64,000 nucleotides of DNA from Roseobacter sp. SK209-2-6 (lineage in GTDB: Bacteria; Pseudomonadota; Alphaproteobacteria; Rhodobacterales; Rhodobacteraceae): contig NZ_AAYC01000005.1 of the NCBI RefSeq assembly GCF_000169455.1, forward strand, positions 1-64,000, given 5' to 3'. The first letter of the stretch is position 1, and each line of letters begins with the position of its first letter. The notes beneath the pieces were generated by a model that was not told where the DNA came from, searched no databases, and worked only from the letters and a program-made list of their open reading frames with translations. Below, piece after piece: positions 1 through 8,927 of the stretch. A program made the translations under genes and the position numbers.

Positions 1-793
1 GTTGCAAACAGGCGGCGGCTGCGCAGCAGATGAAACCATCCAAGATTACAGGAATTCCCAGAACACGCGCCGCTGCAATTGCGCCGGCCATGGCTGCGAT
101 TTCGCGCCCACCCAGGCGACCCAGAGCATCAAGCCCGTCGCGAATCTGGGCCTTGTGCAGAGCGATACCTTCCGCAACGACACGCGATTTATTCGCCAAG
201 CCGGCATCATCAACGCCAGTGCCACGCCCGGTCCAGTCAGCAGCCTCGCCACCAAAAAGCGCATGGGCCAGAGCGGCGGCGGGTGTGGTATTGCCAATTC
301 CCATCTCGCCGACAACCAAAAGGTCTGCCTCAGGGTCGACCGCGTTCCAGCCAACCTGCAATGCCGCAAGCAGTTCTGCCTCTGACATTGCCGCTTCTTG
401 GGTGAAATCCTTCACCGGGTTGTCCAGGTCCAGCGCATGCACATCCATGCGCGCACCGGCCAGCTTGGCCAGCTGATTGATCGCAGCACCGCCGTGCTCA
501 AAATTCAGCACCATCTGCGCGGTAACTTCCGGTGGGAACGCAGAGACCCCTTGCGCGGTCACACCATGGTTGCCCGCAAAGACGATGACCTGCGGAGATC
601 TGATCTCGGGGCGGTCAGTGCCACGCCAGCTGCCATACCAAATTGCCAGATCCTCAAGACGGCCAAGCGCACCGGGGGGTTTGGTCAATTGCCCATTGCG
701 GGACGCGGCGGCCGCGGCGGCCGCTTCGTCACAGTCCCCGGCCTTGGCCAGTTGGGCACGTAAATCATCGAGAGTGGTTAGTTCTGACAGCAT
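1..793 (-). CDS. cobT: Nicotinate-nucleotide--dimethylbenzimidazole phosphoribosyltransferase, partial
   Basis: This cytoplasmic enzyme transfers phosphoribose from nicotinate mononucleotide to 5,6-dimethylbenzimidazole, making alpha-ribazole phosphate for the lower ligand of cobalamin. The ATG is at 793 and the frame stays open to the left edge, so about 264 residues are visible of a usual 330-350 and the C-terminus is missing. Family features seen are a [14 protein letters not shown] stretch near the N-terminus, a [17 protein letters not shown] segment and a [14 protein letters not shown] segment. It is divergent from cobS, with which it shares a 100-nt intergenic region; together they carry out nucleotide-loop assembly. 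I saw no cobalamin riboswitch between them. The call is secure; the real C-terminus lies outside the window. Confidence 0.95.
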   Translation of the reverse strand, partial: MLSELTTLDDLRAQLAKAGDCDEAAAAAAASRNGQLTKPPGALGRLEDLAIWYGSWRGTDRPEIRSPQVIVFAGNHGVTAQGVSAFPPEVTAQMVLNFEHGGAAINQLAKLAGARMDVHALDLDNPVKDFTQEAAMSEAELLAALQVGWNAVDPEADLLVVGEMGIGNTTPAAALAHALFGGEAADWTGRGTGVDDAGLANKSRVVAEGIALHKAQIRDGLDALGRLGGREIAAMAGAIAAARVLGIPVILDGFICCAAAACLQ

Positions 794-893
794 GTAAAGC
801 CTCGTTGCATCTGAGTGGCGGACGCGCGTAAATCAGGGTTCACTCTGTTTAGCGGCTGAGGGCTGCTTCGCAAGTACCGCAAGAGGCCCGCAT

Positions 894-1652
894 ATGCGAA
901 AAAACGACATCTCCCCCGTGGACATCCCCCTGGCCCTGGTGCTGCTTACACGCCTTCCGATACCCACCCTTTCCGACACAACTTTTCAGCGACAATCCCG
1001 TGCGGTCTGGGCCTTTCCCCTGGCCGGGCTAGCTGTGTCGTTGCCTGCCTGCCTGCTGGCCTGGCTTGCCCTGTCTCTTGGCCTGTCCCCCGGCTTGGCT
1101 GCCGGGCTGTTCATTGCGCTTCAGGTTCTTCTTACCGGTGCGATGCACGAAGACGGGCTGGCAGATTGCGCTGATGGATTCTGGGGCGGGTTTGACCGCG
1201 ATCGCCGCCTGGAGATCATGAAGGACAGTCAAATCGGCACCTATGGGGTGCTGGCACTGATCCTGGTGCTTGGGCTGCGCTGGCAGGCGCTTACGCTGCT
1301 ACTTGAGGCAGGCCATCTCTGGCTCCTCCCCGCCCTCGCGATGCTAAGCCGCGCCTTTATGCCGCTGCTTATGGCGGCCCTTCCCAATGCGCGACAATCA
1401 GGGCTGTCACAGTCGGTTGGCCGACCGGAATGGCGAGCGGGTTTGGTTGGGCTGGGACTTGCACTAACCTTTAGCGTCCCACTCTTGGGAGCCAGCGGAG
1501 CTGTCGTGCTCCTAATCATGGCTCTCGCGGCTATTAGCCTCGCCCAGTTGGCACGCAACAAGATTGGCGGCCAGACCGGTGATGTCCTGGGCGCTTGCCA
1601 ACAGCTCTGTGAGCTGGTGGGACTTTTGGCACTGGTCGCGCTCCTTCACTAG
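894..1652 (+). CDS. cobS: Adenosylcobinamide-GDP ribazoletransferase
   Basis: This inner-membrane enzyme joins adenosylcobinamide-GDP to alpha-ribazole(-phosphate), the last assembly step of cobalamin. The 252-residue length is normal. The acidic signature HEDGLADCADG is at residues 85-95, after two hydrophobic segments (about 38-60 and 65-82), and further membrane segments follow at 115-155 and 180-250. The start is the ATG at 894 with an AAGAGG ribosome site just upstream. It is divergent from cobT, so both nucleotide-loop genes sit together without the rest of a corrin pathway in this window. Confidence 0.95.
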   Translation: MRKNDISPVDIPLALVLLTRLPIPTLSDTTFQRQSRAVWAFPLAGLAVSLPACLLAWLALSLGLSPGLAAGLFIALQVLLTGAMHEDGLADCADGFWGGFDRDRRLEIMKDSQIGTYGVLALILVLGLRWQALTLLLEAGHLWLLPALAMLSRAFMPLLMAALPNARQSGLSQSVGRPEWRAGLVGLGLALTFSVPLLGASGAVVLLIMALAAISLAQLARNKIGGQTGDVLGACQQLCELVGLLALVALLH

Positions 1653-1701
1653 TGGTGGGCACTAGTGGCGGGCATGACAGGCCTTCACCCAGAGCTTCAC
1701 T

Positions 1702-1738
1702 AAAAGAAAAGGCCCGCATCATAAGACGCAGGCCCCTT
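1702..1738 (-). terminator. Rho-independent terminator of carD
   Basis: Read on the minus strand, a hairpin with GGCC arms and GCG/TGCG inner pairs (1711-1734, two wobble pairs, 8-nt loop) is followed by TTTTCTTTT at 1702-1710. It begins about 25 nt after the carD stop codon. Confidence 0.75.
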
Positions 1739-1761
1739 AGTTGTCAGATAGTCAATTCGGA

Positions 1762-2271
1762 TCAGGCAGCGCGGGAGGTCAGAACCTCATCCACCTGCTT
1801 GGCGGCCAGAATCTCATCGGCACCGGAAACAGCGGCAACCTCACGCGTCAGACGCTCCAATGCGGCCTCATAAAGCTGGCGCTCAGAGTAGCTCTGCTCA
1901 CGCTGATCATCGGTGCGGTGCAAGTCACGGACCACTTCCGCAATCGCGATCAGATCACCGGAGTTGATCTTCTGTTCGTATTCCTGAGCCCGGCGCGACC
2001 ACATGGCCCGCTTGACCTTGGCTTTGCCTTTCAGCGTCTTCATAGCCTGGTTGATCACATCAGGAGAGCTGAGCGAGCGCATGCCAACTTCGGTTGCCTT
2101 GTTGGTTGGCACCCGCAGGGTCATCTTGTCTTTCTCAAAAGTGATCACGAAAAGCTCCAGCGCAAAGCCGGCCACTTCCTGCTCCTCGATCGAAATGATC
2201 TGTCCAACGCCATGGGCTGGATAAACCACATAATCATTTGGGCGGAATTCGAGCTTCTTCGATTTTGTCAT
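1762..2271 (-). CDS. carD: CarD family transcriptional regulator
   Basis: CarD/CdnL-type proteins bind the RNA polymerase beta subunit and stabilise open promoter complexes, notably at rRNA promoters. The 169-residue protein opens with the family's RNAP-interaction fold: FRPNDYVVYPAHGVGQI at about residues 9-25 and the LRVPTNKA segment near 52-59. The remainder is a helical DNA-binding tail containing the AMWSRRAQEYEQKI segment typical of alphaproteobacterial members. It is monocistronic, lying downstream of fdxA in the same direction across a 355-nt gap, and it ends at its own terminator. Confidence 0.93.
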   Translation of the reverse strand: MTKSKKLEFRPNDYVVYPAHGVGQIISIEEQEVAGFALELFVITFEKDKMTLRVPTNKATEVGMRSLSSPDVINQAMKTLKGKAKVKRAMWSRRAQEYEQKINSGDLIAIAEVVRDLHRTDDQREQSYSERQLYEAALERLTREVAAVSGADEILAAKQVDEVLTSRAA

Positions 2272-2626
2272 TCAGGTCTTTCCTCGCTCTTGGTTCAAAA
2301 CCCTGCCTACAGCTGTGCAATATCAGCAGATCACCTGCCTCAGACACAACAACGGCAACGCTCTCCCCCAACTTGCGCCAAACGTGGCGCCGTAAGTTCG
2401 ATCGTCGCCGCAGGTCAATCTCAAAACCGCGCGATGCAGGGCATGCGCGGCCAGATCAGGGTCCCACCATCTCTAGTATCTGAAAAAGAGTGTAACACAG
2501 AATCACCCCAGCCGAAAGCTGAGCACCAGAGGATTCGCGGTTTCACATCTTAAAAGTGCATCACTTCCGCAGAAAACCAGCAATTTCCCGAGCCACGGAA
2601 TGGCGCACGGGGCGCTAAATCGGGCC
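2272..2626. other. Intergenic region between carD and fdxA
   Basis: This 355-nt stretch has no convincing gene on either strand. It must hold the carD promoter, read leftward, but no unambiguous -35/-10 pair was recognised. Open frames crossing it show no recognisable family and lack good ribosome sites. Confidence 0.6.
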
Positions 2627-2965
2627 TCAGCCACCTTCGCCAGGCGCTTCGGAGAAGTATTTCTCCAGCTTGCCCTCTTCCCCATCTTTTTCTTCATAGC
2701 CCGGCATCGGATCCTTCTTGGAGACGATCACAGGCCACATTTCCGAGTATTTACGGTTAAACTCGACCCATTTGTCCATGTCTGGCTCTGTATCCGGCCG
2801 AATCGCATCCGCCGGGCATTCCGGCTCGCAGACGCCACAGTCGATGCATTCGTCAGGGTGAATCACCAATGTGTTTTCACCTTCGTAAAAGCAATCCACC
2901 GGGCACACTTCGACACAGTCGGTGTATTTGCAGGCGATGCAGTTTTCCGTAACGACATAGGTCAT
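2627..2965 (-). CDS. fdxA: 7Fe ferredoxin FdxA
   Basis: This small soluble electron carrier holds one [3Fe-4S] and one [4Fe-4S] cluster. In the 112 residues the N-terminal cysteines are C9, C12, C17, C21 and C25 (the pattern [17 protein letters not shown]), and the second set is C40, C43, C46 and C50 ([11 protein letters not shown]). The C-terminal extension with [16 protein letters not shown] is characteristic of the FdxA type found in Rhodobacterales. It lies 63 nt downstream of the Hsp15-like gene and is probably co-transcribed with the helicase block. The acidic tail after residue 95 is normal for the family. Confidence 0.95.
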   Translation of the reverse strand: MTYVVTENCIACKYTDCVEVCPVDCFYEGENTLVIHPDECIDCGVCEPECPADAIRPDTEPDMDKWVEFNRKYSEMWPVIVSKKDPMPGYEEKDGEEGKLEKYFSEAPGEGG

Positions 2966-3028
2966 GGTGCCGAGTCCTATTTGCTGTTTGGCGTCTAGCT
3001 AATTCAGAGCAGCGACTTCTTCAAGACA

Positions 3029-3403
3029 TCATAGCCCCTGACCATTGCGGGAAAGATCAAGCGCTCTGCGAGTCTTCTTGTCCGGACGGCCTTTTCCCTC
3101 AAAGCCTGGGTTCTTTGGTATGATTTCCTGCTTTGGCGTCCGGTCGAGGTATAGTGTTTGCGCCTCAGGTGCAGGACCGCGGCGTTCGCCTATCGCCGAG
3201 ACTTCGATCACGCGAATTTGACGCCCCTGCGGGAAGGTCAGAACATCACCTGGCGTGACGTTCTGAGCCGGTTTTGAGATTTTGGAACTGTTAAGGCGCA
3301 GATGACCGCCGCTGACAAGTTTTGCGGCCAGGCTGCGGGTTTTGAAAAACCGCGCATGCCATAGCCACTTGTCGATGCGGATCTTCTGCCCCTGTGGCTC
3401 CAT
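3029..3403 (-). CDS. S4-domain RNA-binding protein, Hsp15-like
   Basis: This 124-residue protein carries an N-terminal S4 RNA-binding fold (IRIDKWLWHARFFKTRS at about residues 8-24, then a GGHLRLN segment). Hsp15-type proteins bind stalled 50S subunits that carry nascent tRNA and help ribosome recycling. The C-terminus is basic (GKGRPDKKTRRALD), as expected for rRNA contact. The ATG at 3403 is 6 nt after the stop of the preceding helicase frame, so translation is probably coupled. Family assignment is secure; the ribosome role is taken from the family. Confidence 0.85.
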   Translation of the reverse strand: MEPQGQKIRIDKWLWHARFFKTRSLAAKLVSGGHLRLNSSKISKPAQNVTPGDVLTFPQGRQIRVIEVSAIGERRGPAPEAQTLYLDRTPKQEIIPKNPGFEGKGRPDKKTRRALDLSRNGQGL

Positions 3404-3409
3404 CAGCGA

Positions 3410-4651
3410 TCAATCGCCCTGTTTCAGCCCCATAAGTGCGGCTGCAAAGGGGTTATCCGGATCGATCTGCTTTTCTTTGCGTGGTGGGCGCGCCGAATAG
3501 GTCTTGCTACCCTGCTGCGGAGGCCGCTTGCCGGTTTTGCCGCCGGGACGTCCCTGGCCGCCTTTGGCACCACGCGGTTTGCCTTTGCCACCGGCGCGTT
3601 GTTCCTGACCACGGGAGTCGCCGCGATCTTGTCCGCGACGTTGACCACGCTGGCCGCCACCCTGACGAGCACGGCCACCCCAGGTGAAAGTATAGAAAAC
3701 TTCCATCTCTGGCGCGGCAGCTTCCGCTGATACCTCGGCAGGAGCTTCAGCACTCTCACCTTCGGCTGGGGTCGCGTCCTCAGCAGGAGCTTCACTTACA
3801 TCGGCCGCCTTGGCTTCTGCCGCAGAATCTTCTGCCACGGCCTCACCAGTTGCTGATGCATCGACCTCCGTCGCTGAAGCTGCTTCAGCTTCCGCCGATC
3901 CCTCAGCCTTTTCAGTTGCTTCGCCACTGGGCTTCGGGGCTTCAGCAGGGGCTTTCACCTTCTCCCGTTCACCTTTTTCGGCGCGATAGCCAAGACCCTG
4001 CATCAGATCAGAGAATTGTTCCAGCGTCATGCCAGTGATCGACAACATGTCCGCCTTGGCTTCAAAACCACCGCGGCTGTCTTCACCGCGCAGCATATCT
4101 GCCAGACGCTCCAGCATATCGATACGGATCATCCGCTCGCCCGCTTCGCGGTAGCCCGACATGGTGTCATAGCCCTTGGGCGCATCTTTCAGCGCAGGCA
4201 CGGTCACCAGTCCCGGAGGCGGCGCTTCGGGGAATTCTTGCAGACCATTTGCCAGAGACCACAGCACCAGACGCAGACGCGTTGGGGCGGGCTTTAGCAG
4301 GAGCGGCATGAAGATAGTGAACTGGCCAAAACGAATACCGTGCTTGCGCAGCGCGCCACGGGCATCCTGATCCAGGTCTTTCACTTCCTGCATCACGCTG
4401 TGACGCGGCAGCAGGCCCAGACCTTCGACCAGACGGAAGGCGAACCCACGGGCAAGGCCAGTCAGCTCTTCGTCTTTCTGCAGGTTCAACAGCGGTTCAA
4501 ACAGCGCCTGCACCTTGCGGGAGATGAAATGCTGCAACCGGCGCTCAACCTTCTGAGCGACATCCGGACCAGCACTTTCATCTACAAAGACCTCTACCAT
4601 GGGGGAGAGAGGATCAGCGCCAGCACCAATTTGCACGCTGCGTCGCCCCAC
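3410..4651 (-). CDS. Suv3-like RNA helicase, C-terminal part in a shifted frame
   Basis: This frame continues the helicase encoded at 4594-6333, but one base out of phase. It opens at a GTG (4651) inside the end of the N-terminal frame, overlapping it by 58 nt. Homologous sequence begins around the IGAGADPLSPMVEVFVDE segment and runs through the conserved QKVERRLQHFI region. After about residue 235 it becomes a long Ala/Glu-rich low-complexity segment, then an Arg/Gly/Gln-rich basic tail likely to bind RNA, ending NPFAAALMGLKQGD. In relatives both parts form one protein of roughly 950-1000 residues. Here either the gene is frameshifted, the sequence has a one-base error, or the second part is reinitiated at the GTG. 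The Hsp15-like gene follows after 6 nt. Confidence 0.8.
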   Translation of the reverse strand: MGRRSVQIGAGADPLSPMVEVFVDESAGPDVAQKVERRLQHFISRKVQALFEPLLNLQKDEELTGLARGFAFRLVEGLGLLPRHSVMQEVKDLDQDARGALRKHGIRFGQFTIFMPLLLKPAPTRLRLVLWSLANGLQEFPEAPPPGLVTVPALKDAPKGYDTMSGYREAGERMIRIDMLERLADMLRGEDSRGGFEAKADMLSITGMTLEQFSDLMQGLGYRAEKGEREKVKAPAEAPKPSGEATEKAEGSAEAEAASATEVDASATGEAVAEDSAAEAKAADVSEAPAEDATPAEGESAEAPAEVSAEAAAPEMEVFYTFTWGGRARQGGGQRGQRRGQDRGDSRGQEQRAGGKGKPRGAKGGQGRPGGKTGKRPPQQGSKTYSARPPRKEKQIDPDNPFAAALMGLKQGD

Positions 4652-6333
4652 ATCAGCCCCCTGCTCGGTGAATCGATCTCGGTATCTGGGGCATTGTAAA
4701 AGCGGTCCGCACGCAGATGAAACTGCGGTGCCAAGGCCTGCAGTGAGGCAGACTTCAACGTCTTTGCCTCTGCGCCCTGCGCGCTTTTATCCGGGGAAAA
4801 CCGGAACCCATCCAAACGACCGACAAATTCGCCTTCGACGGTCACTTCACCCTTGTCATTCACTTCGGCCAAAAGGGCCTCCTTCTGTTTGAGCCGGCGC
4901 AGAAGCACGGATGTGCGCCGGTCCACAAATCGCTGAGTCAAGCGCTCGTGCAGCGCATCTGACAACCTGTCTTCTACAGCGCGAGTCACCCCACGCCAAT
5001 GGCTTTCATCACGCAACCAGTTCTTACGTTGTGAGACATAGGTCCAGGTGCGAATAAAAGCCAGTCGTTTGGAGAGGGTATCTATATCTCCATCGGTGCG
5101 ATCAATTCGCTTTATCTGGCGAGCCAGCCAGTCGTCCGGCACCACTCCGCCCCCGTGCAGATACTCAAAAATACCCCCAATCAAGGAGGCATGCTCCCCG
5201 TGGGAGATACCGCGAAAATCGGGGATCCGGCAGACATCCCAGAGCAGACGAACAGATTCCGCATTGGTTGTGCGCGAAATTATGCCGCTGTCGCGCGACA
5301 AAAACTTGAGAGCTCCCAAATCATCCGCTTCGCGTGCCTTAACCAGCACTTCGCTCTGTGTGGCGGAGGGCGATGATTCGAGTGACCGGATCAGCGCCTC
5401 AACCGTGCCGAACTGCAGATCAGAAGACCGCCAGTTGAGTTTCTTTAGCGGCGCAAAGCGGTGATCCATGATTGCCTCGGCCACCTCATCCTCCAAGGGG
5501 CGCGCGTCACCGGTGACACCAAAGCTGCCATGGCTCATACCGCGCCCGGCACGGCCTGCGATCTGGGCCAGCTCATTGGGGGCCAGTGGTCGCATTCGGC
5601 GACCATCGAATTTTGAAGTGGCAGAAAAGGCCACATGGTCGATATCGAGGTTCAACCCCATCCCAATGGCATCGGTGGCGACCAGATAGTCGACTTCGCC
5701 ATTTTGATAGAGCGCCACCTGAGCATTGCGGGTGCGCGGGCTAAGGGCGCCCATGACCACAGCCGCCCCGCCCTTCTGTCGCTTTAACAGCTCGGCAATG
5801 GCATAGACATTGTCGACCGAGAACCCAACGATGGCAGTGCGCGGCGGCATGCGACTGATCTTTTTCGAGCCGCCATAAACAAGTTCCGACATCCTTTCAC
5901 GGCGCAGAAACTCCACACCGGGCACCAGGGCCGCGATCGGCCCGCGCATGGTATCGGCCCCCAGAAACAGGGTTTCATGGGTGCCGCGGGCACGCAAAAG
6001 CCGCTCGGTGAAGACGTGACCGCGTTCGGGGTCGGCACAAAGCTGGATCTCATCAATTGCCAGGAAATCGCAGCCCATACCCGGTGGCATCGCCTCGACA
6101 GTGCAGATCCAGTATTGCGCGCGCGGCGGCACGATACGCTCTTCCCCGGTGACCAAGGCAACCACCGAAGGGCCGCGCAGGGCGACGATCTTGTCATAGA
6201 CTTCCCGCGCCAATAGCCGCAAAGGAAAGCCCATGATGCCGCTGCGATGGGCCAGCATCCTCTCGATTGCATAGTGGGTTTTGCCGGTGTTCGTGGGGCC
6301 AAGAACCGCCACCAGCCGGGATGCGCCTGCCAT
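4594..6333 (-). CDS. Suv3-like DExH RNA helicase, N-terminal part (frame disrupted near its end)
   Basis: The helicase core is complete here: Walker A GPTNTGKT at residues 12-19, the DEIQ box at 94-97, and the motif VI region with QIAGRAGRG. Suv3-type enzymes unwind RNA using ATP and in mitochondria work with a degradosome. The C-terminal section has the YVSQRKNWL region of the alphaproteobacterial family. The last residues after MWGDAACK are out of frame with homologues and run quickly to a TAG at 4594, while the correct continuation is in the frame at 3410-4651. A single missing base around 4612-4625 would explain this. It lies 33 nt downstream of the TPR gene and likely shares its transcript. 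Confidence 0.88.
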   Translation of the reverse strand: MAGASRLVAVLGPTNTGKTHYAIERMLAHRSGIMGFPLRLLAREVYDKIVALRGPSVVALVTGEERIVPPRAQYWICTVEAMPPGMGCDFLAIDEIQLCADPERGHVFTERLLRARGTHETLFLGADTMRGPIAALVPGVEFLRRERMSELVYGGSKKISRMPPRTAIVGFSVDNVYAIAELLKRQKGGAAVVMGALSPRTRNAQVALYQNGEVDYLVATDAIGMGLNLDIDHVAFSATSKFDGRRMRPLAPNELAQIAGRAGRGMSHGSFGVTGDARPLEDEVAEAIMDHRFAPLKKLNWRSSDLQFGTVEALIRSLESSPSATQSEVLVKAREADDLGALKFLSRDSGIISRTTNAESVRLLWDVCRIPDFRGISHGEHASLIGGIFEYLHGGGVVPDDWLARQIKRIDRTDGDIDTLSKRLAFIRTWTYVSQRKNWLRDESHWRGVTRAVEDRLSDALHERLTQRFVDRRTSVLLRRLKQKEALLAEVNDKGEVTVEGEFVGRLDGFRFSPDKSAQGAEAKTLKSASLQALAPQFHLRADRFYNAPDTEIDSPSRGLMWGDAACKLVLALILSPPW

Positions 6334-6366
6334 AGTCTTCAGCCTCCGCCTGCGCCGCGCCTACGA

Positions 6367-6936
6367 CTACAGGTCCCTGCCGCCATAAAGGGGCATTAAT
6401 CGTTCAAGCGCTGTGGTTACTTCCTCATGATGCGGATGTATAGACTTGGCCCGCAAATAGGCCTGATAGGCGCGTTTGGGACGTTGAACCGTTTCCAGGA
6501 CCTGGCCCAGCGCAAAGATCGCGTCATAGTCGTTGGGATTCAGGGCCAAAGCGCGTTCCAGATCGGCAACGGCGGGGCCATAATAGCCCGCAGCGTATAA
6601 GGCACGGGCACGCAGCAGCCAGCCCCGTGCAAAATCAGGCGCATGATCCGTAAGCGCAGTCAGATGCTCTGTTGCCGCTGCGACCTCTCCCTGCTCCAGA
6701 GCTTTTTGCGCGCGAGAGAACAGCAGATCCATCGCCGGTGAGCCGCTTTTGCGCCAGAGCGCCTGCAACTCGCGATTTAGGGCCAAGGCCTCCTCTGCAT
6801 CCGCCCCCGCCAGAGATTGCAGCAACTCACTCTCCACCGGGGCTGCCGAGAGAGGTTTACTAAAAGGCAAGGAAATCGTGACTGTCGCCAGAGTTGCCGC
6901 CACGATAGCTTTGAGATTCAGGTGATTTGCAATCAT
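6367..6936 (-). CDS. Secreted TPR-repeat protein
   Basis: This 189-residue protein has an N-terminal signal peptide (hydrophobic residues about 9-30, cleavage probably after SAA) and at least two tetratricopeptide repeats between about 80 and 180, such as AAGYYGPAVADLERALALNP followed by a matching DAIFALGQ repeat. TPRs serve as protein-binding scaffolds, so a periplasmic assembly or chaperone role is possible but not shown. It is the first gene of the leftward helicase-Hsp15-FdxA block and is divergent from the SCP2 gene. Confidence 0.8.
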   Translation of the reverse strand: MIANHLNLKAIVAATLATVTISLPFSKPLSAAPVESELLQSLAGADAEEALALNRELQALWRKSGSPAMDLLFSRAQKALEQGEVAAATEHLTALTDHAPDFARGWLLRARALYAAGYYGPAVADLERALALNPNDYDAIFALGQVLETVQRPKRAYQAYLRAKSIHPHHEEVTTALERLMPLYGGRDL

Positions 6937-7049
6937 GATGGCCTAGTGTAACCCTGCGCGATGCGTTTACCAGAGCGAGTGCAGTCTGCATCACGCAGAA
7001 TTGCGAAATCGCCCGCAGCTATATTGCGCGAAGAGATAAGGATTTGACA

Positions 7050-7340
7050 ATGAGCGAGATGCTTGAACAGGCCGCAGCCGTCCTCAACGAAAAGCTGAGC
7101 GGAGAAGGCTTTGATGCTTCTGCAAAATTTGCGATTGAAGGCCTGGGCGCCATCATTCTGGACGGGGAAGGCGCGCGCATCAGCGATGATGAGGCCGATG
7201 TGACCCTGTCCGCAGATGCAGATACCTTTCAGGAAATCCTGAGCGGCGAGTTGAACCCGACCTCTGCCTTCATGACCGGCAAGCTCTCGGTGGATGGTGA
7301 CATGGGCATTGCGATGAAACTCGCATCGGTTCTGGCCTGA
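7050..7340 (+). CDS. SCP2 sterol-binding domain protein
   Basis: This 96-residue single-domain protein is of the SCP-2 fold (KFAIEGLGAIILDGEG, then TLSADADTFQEILSGELNP and the KLSVDGDMGIAMKLASVL end). SCP2 domains bind lipids or acyl-CoA in a hydrophobic tunnel; the bacterial ligand is unknown. The ATG at 7050 is preceded by AAGGA with a 7-8 nt spacer and is preferred over the upstream TTG at 7044. Its stop overlaps the start of the hydrolase gene (TGATG at 7338-7342), indicating translational coupling and suggesting a shared lipid-related role. Confidence 0.9.
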   Translation: MSEMLEQAAAVLNEKLSGEGFDASAKFAIEGLGAIILDGEGARISDDEADVTLSADADTFQEILSGELNPTSAFMTGKLSVDGDMGIAMKLASVLA

Positions 7341-8311
7341 TGGACAAAAGCCTGATGGACCTTGCCCCTGCCCCCTATTTCGACGAAATCGCCGAAGGAC
7401 CCCGTGGCGGCAAGGCCCATTGGGCAACCACCGAGGATGGGCTACGAATCCGCGTTGGCCATTGGCTCCCCGAAGGCCAGCCCGCAGAGGAACTGAAGGG
7501 CACCGCCCTGATCTTCCCCGGCCGCACCGAATATATCGAGAAATACGGCCCGGCCGCTCGAGAGCTGCACAAGCGCGGCTATGCCGCTTTGGCAATAGAC
7601 TGGCGTGGGCAGGGACTGGCCGACCGCATGCTGCCTGATCGCAGGCTTGGTCATATTGAAGAGTTCAAAGACTTCCAGTCTGATGTTGATGCCGTTTTGA
7701 AAATGGCAGAGCGCTTGGACCTCCCGAAACCTTGGTACCTGCTGGCACATTCAATGGGCGGCGCCATTGGTCTACGTGCGCTATTGAATGGTCTACCGGT
7801 CAAGGCCTGCGCCTTTACCGGCCCCATGTGGGGGATCCAGATCCCTGCCGCACTCAGACCACTGGCGACCCTTCTTGGCGGCCTCGCCCCCCTCTTTGGG
7901 ATTGGCAAAATCCGGGTACCCAGCACCACCGTAGGCCATTACGTCCAAAGCACGCCCTTTAAGGGCAATACCCTTACAAATGATCCGGGGATGTACCAGC
8001 TGATGATCGATCAGCTTGCCGCCGAACCCGATTTGGTTCTCGGCGGGCCAACCATTGGCTGGCTCACTCAGGGCCTGAAAGAATGCGCAGCACTGTCGAC
8101 AGAAACCTCGCCCGCGCTGCCCTGTGTCACCTTCCTGGGGGCGCAGGAACAGATCGTCAACAGTGACGCCGTTCGCGACCGCATGAAGCGCTGGCCGGGC
8201 GGCGAGCTGGTCTTGGTTGATCCCTGCCAGCACGAGGTCATGATGGAAGACGACGAAACACAGGCCCGTGTCTTTGACCAGATAACGCGGCTCTTTGATC
8301 AATACCGCTAG
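7340..8311 (+). CDS. Alpha/beta hydrolase, lysophospholipase-like
   Basis: This 323-residue serine hydrolase is of the monoacylglycerol lipase/lysophospholipase L2 (PldB-like) group. The nucleophile elbow AHSMGG puts the catalytic serine at residue 138. The oxyanion-hole region is FPGRTEYIEKYG near 59-70, and the acid/base part is the QHEVMMEDD segment near the C-terminus with the catalytic His. No signal peptide is seen, so it is probably cytoplasmic or peripheral. It is translationally coupled to the SCP2 gene, which supports a lipid or acyl-ester substrate; the substrate is not identifiable from sequence. Confidence 0.85.
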   Translation: MDKSLMDLAPAPYFDEIAEGPRGGKAHWATTEDGLRIRVGHWLPEGQPAEELKGTALIFPGRTEYIEKYGPAARELHKRGYAALAIDWRGQGLADRMLPDRRLGHIEEFKDFQSDVDAVLKMAERLDLPKPWYLLAHSMGGAIGLRALLNGLPVKACAFTGPMWGIQIPAALRPLATLLGGLAPLFGIGKIRVPSTTVGHYVQSTPFKGNTLTNDPGMYQLMIDQLAAEPDLVLGGPTIGWLTQGLKECAALSTETSPALPCVTFLGAQEQIVNSDAVRDRMKRWPGGELVLVDPCQHEVMMEDDETQARVFDQITRLFDQYR

Positions 8312-8452
8312 CGCACAGGAATATCGCGACTGAGGCAGCACAGCCTCTATTACCTCTTCTCCTGCAAGACAATTTCCGAAATGCCTTAATAATGGGATCC
8401 ACTAACTCTATTGCACTGCCCCAGAAGGTTTCAGATTAGGGTTTAGAAACAC

Positions 8453-8770
8453 ATGACCAAAGAGGCTTCCTCCACCGCACTTGGACGACTGCAAGATTGG
8501 TATCAGTCGAATTGCGATGGCGATTGGGAACACCATTTCGGCTTTAGCTTAGAAAGCTTGGACAACCCCGGCTGGGCAATTACGGTCGACCTCGATGAAA
8601 CCCACCAAGAAGGCGAGACCTTTAGCGAGGTCTCATTAGCTGGAAACGACCCACACGATTGGATGCGCTTAAAGAAAGATGGAACAAAGCTCCGTGGTGA
8701 TTGTAGCGCGCTCCATCTCAGCGAAATGCTGGATATCGTAGCGAATTGGCTGCGCCCGCGCCCATCCTAA
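8453..8770 (+). CDS. Imm53-family immunity-like protein
   Basis: This 105-residue acidic soluble protein matches the Imm53 type: an N-terminal LQDWYQSNCDGDWEH segment, then LDNPGWAITVDLDET, and the GDCSALHLSEMLDIVANWL C-terminal helix. Imm53 members are predicted antitoxins against polymorphic contact-dependent or secreted toxins. No toxin, RHS/CDI scaffold or secretion gene is adjacent; its neighbours are ordinary hydrolase and peptidase genes. It may be an orphan immunity gene kept as protection against competitors. It looks less GC-rich than its neighbours, consistent with transfer. Family call is from recognised motifs only. Confidence 0.7.
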   Translation: MTKEASSTALGRLQDWYQSNCDGDWEHHFGFSLESLDNPGWAITVDLDETHQEGETFSEVSLAGNDPHDWMRLKKDGTKLRGDCSALHLSEMLDIVANWLRPRPS

Positions 8771-8927
8771 ACACGCAAAACATTACACCGGTCACCAAAG
8801 CTCCCCAAAGAAGTCCTAAGCCTTACCTTTAGGGGCAGGCATGTTTGCTTGTGATCCTTGAGGGGGCACCTTAGATATTGAATTAGACAACATCTAAAAC
8901 ACGAGCACGCCCAATAAAGGAGGCCCC

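Noticed and set aside
794-893. Possible cobalamin riboswitch between cobT and cobS
   Set aside because: The gap is only 100 nt and lacks the B12-box core.
4594-4651. Programmed ribosomal frameshift in the helicase
   Set aside because: No slippery heptamer or following stem was visible; a simple one-base change is more likely.
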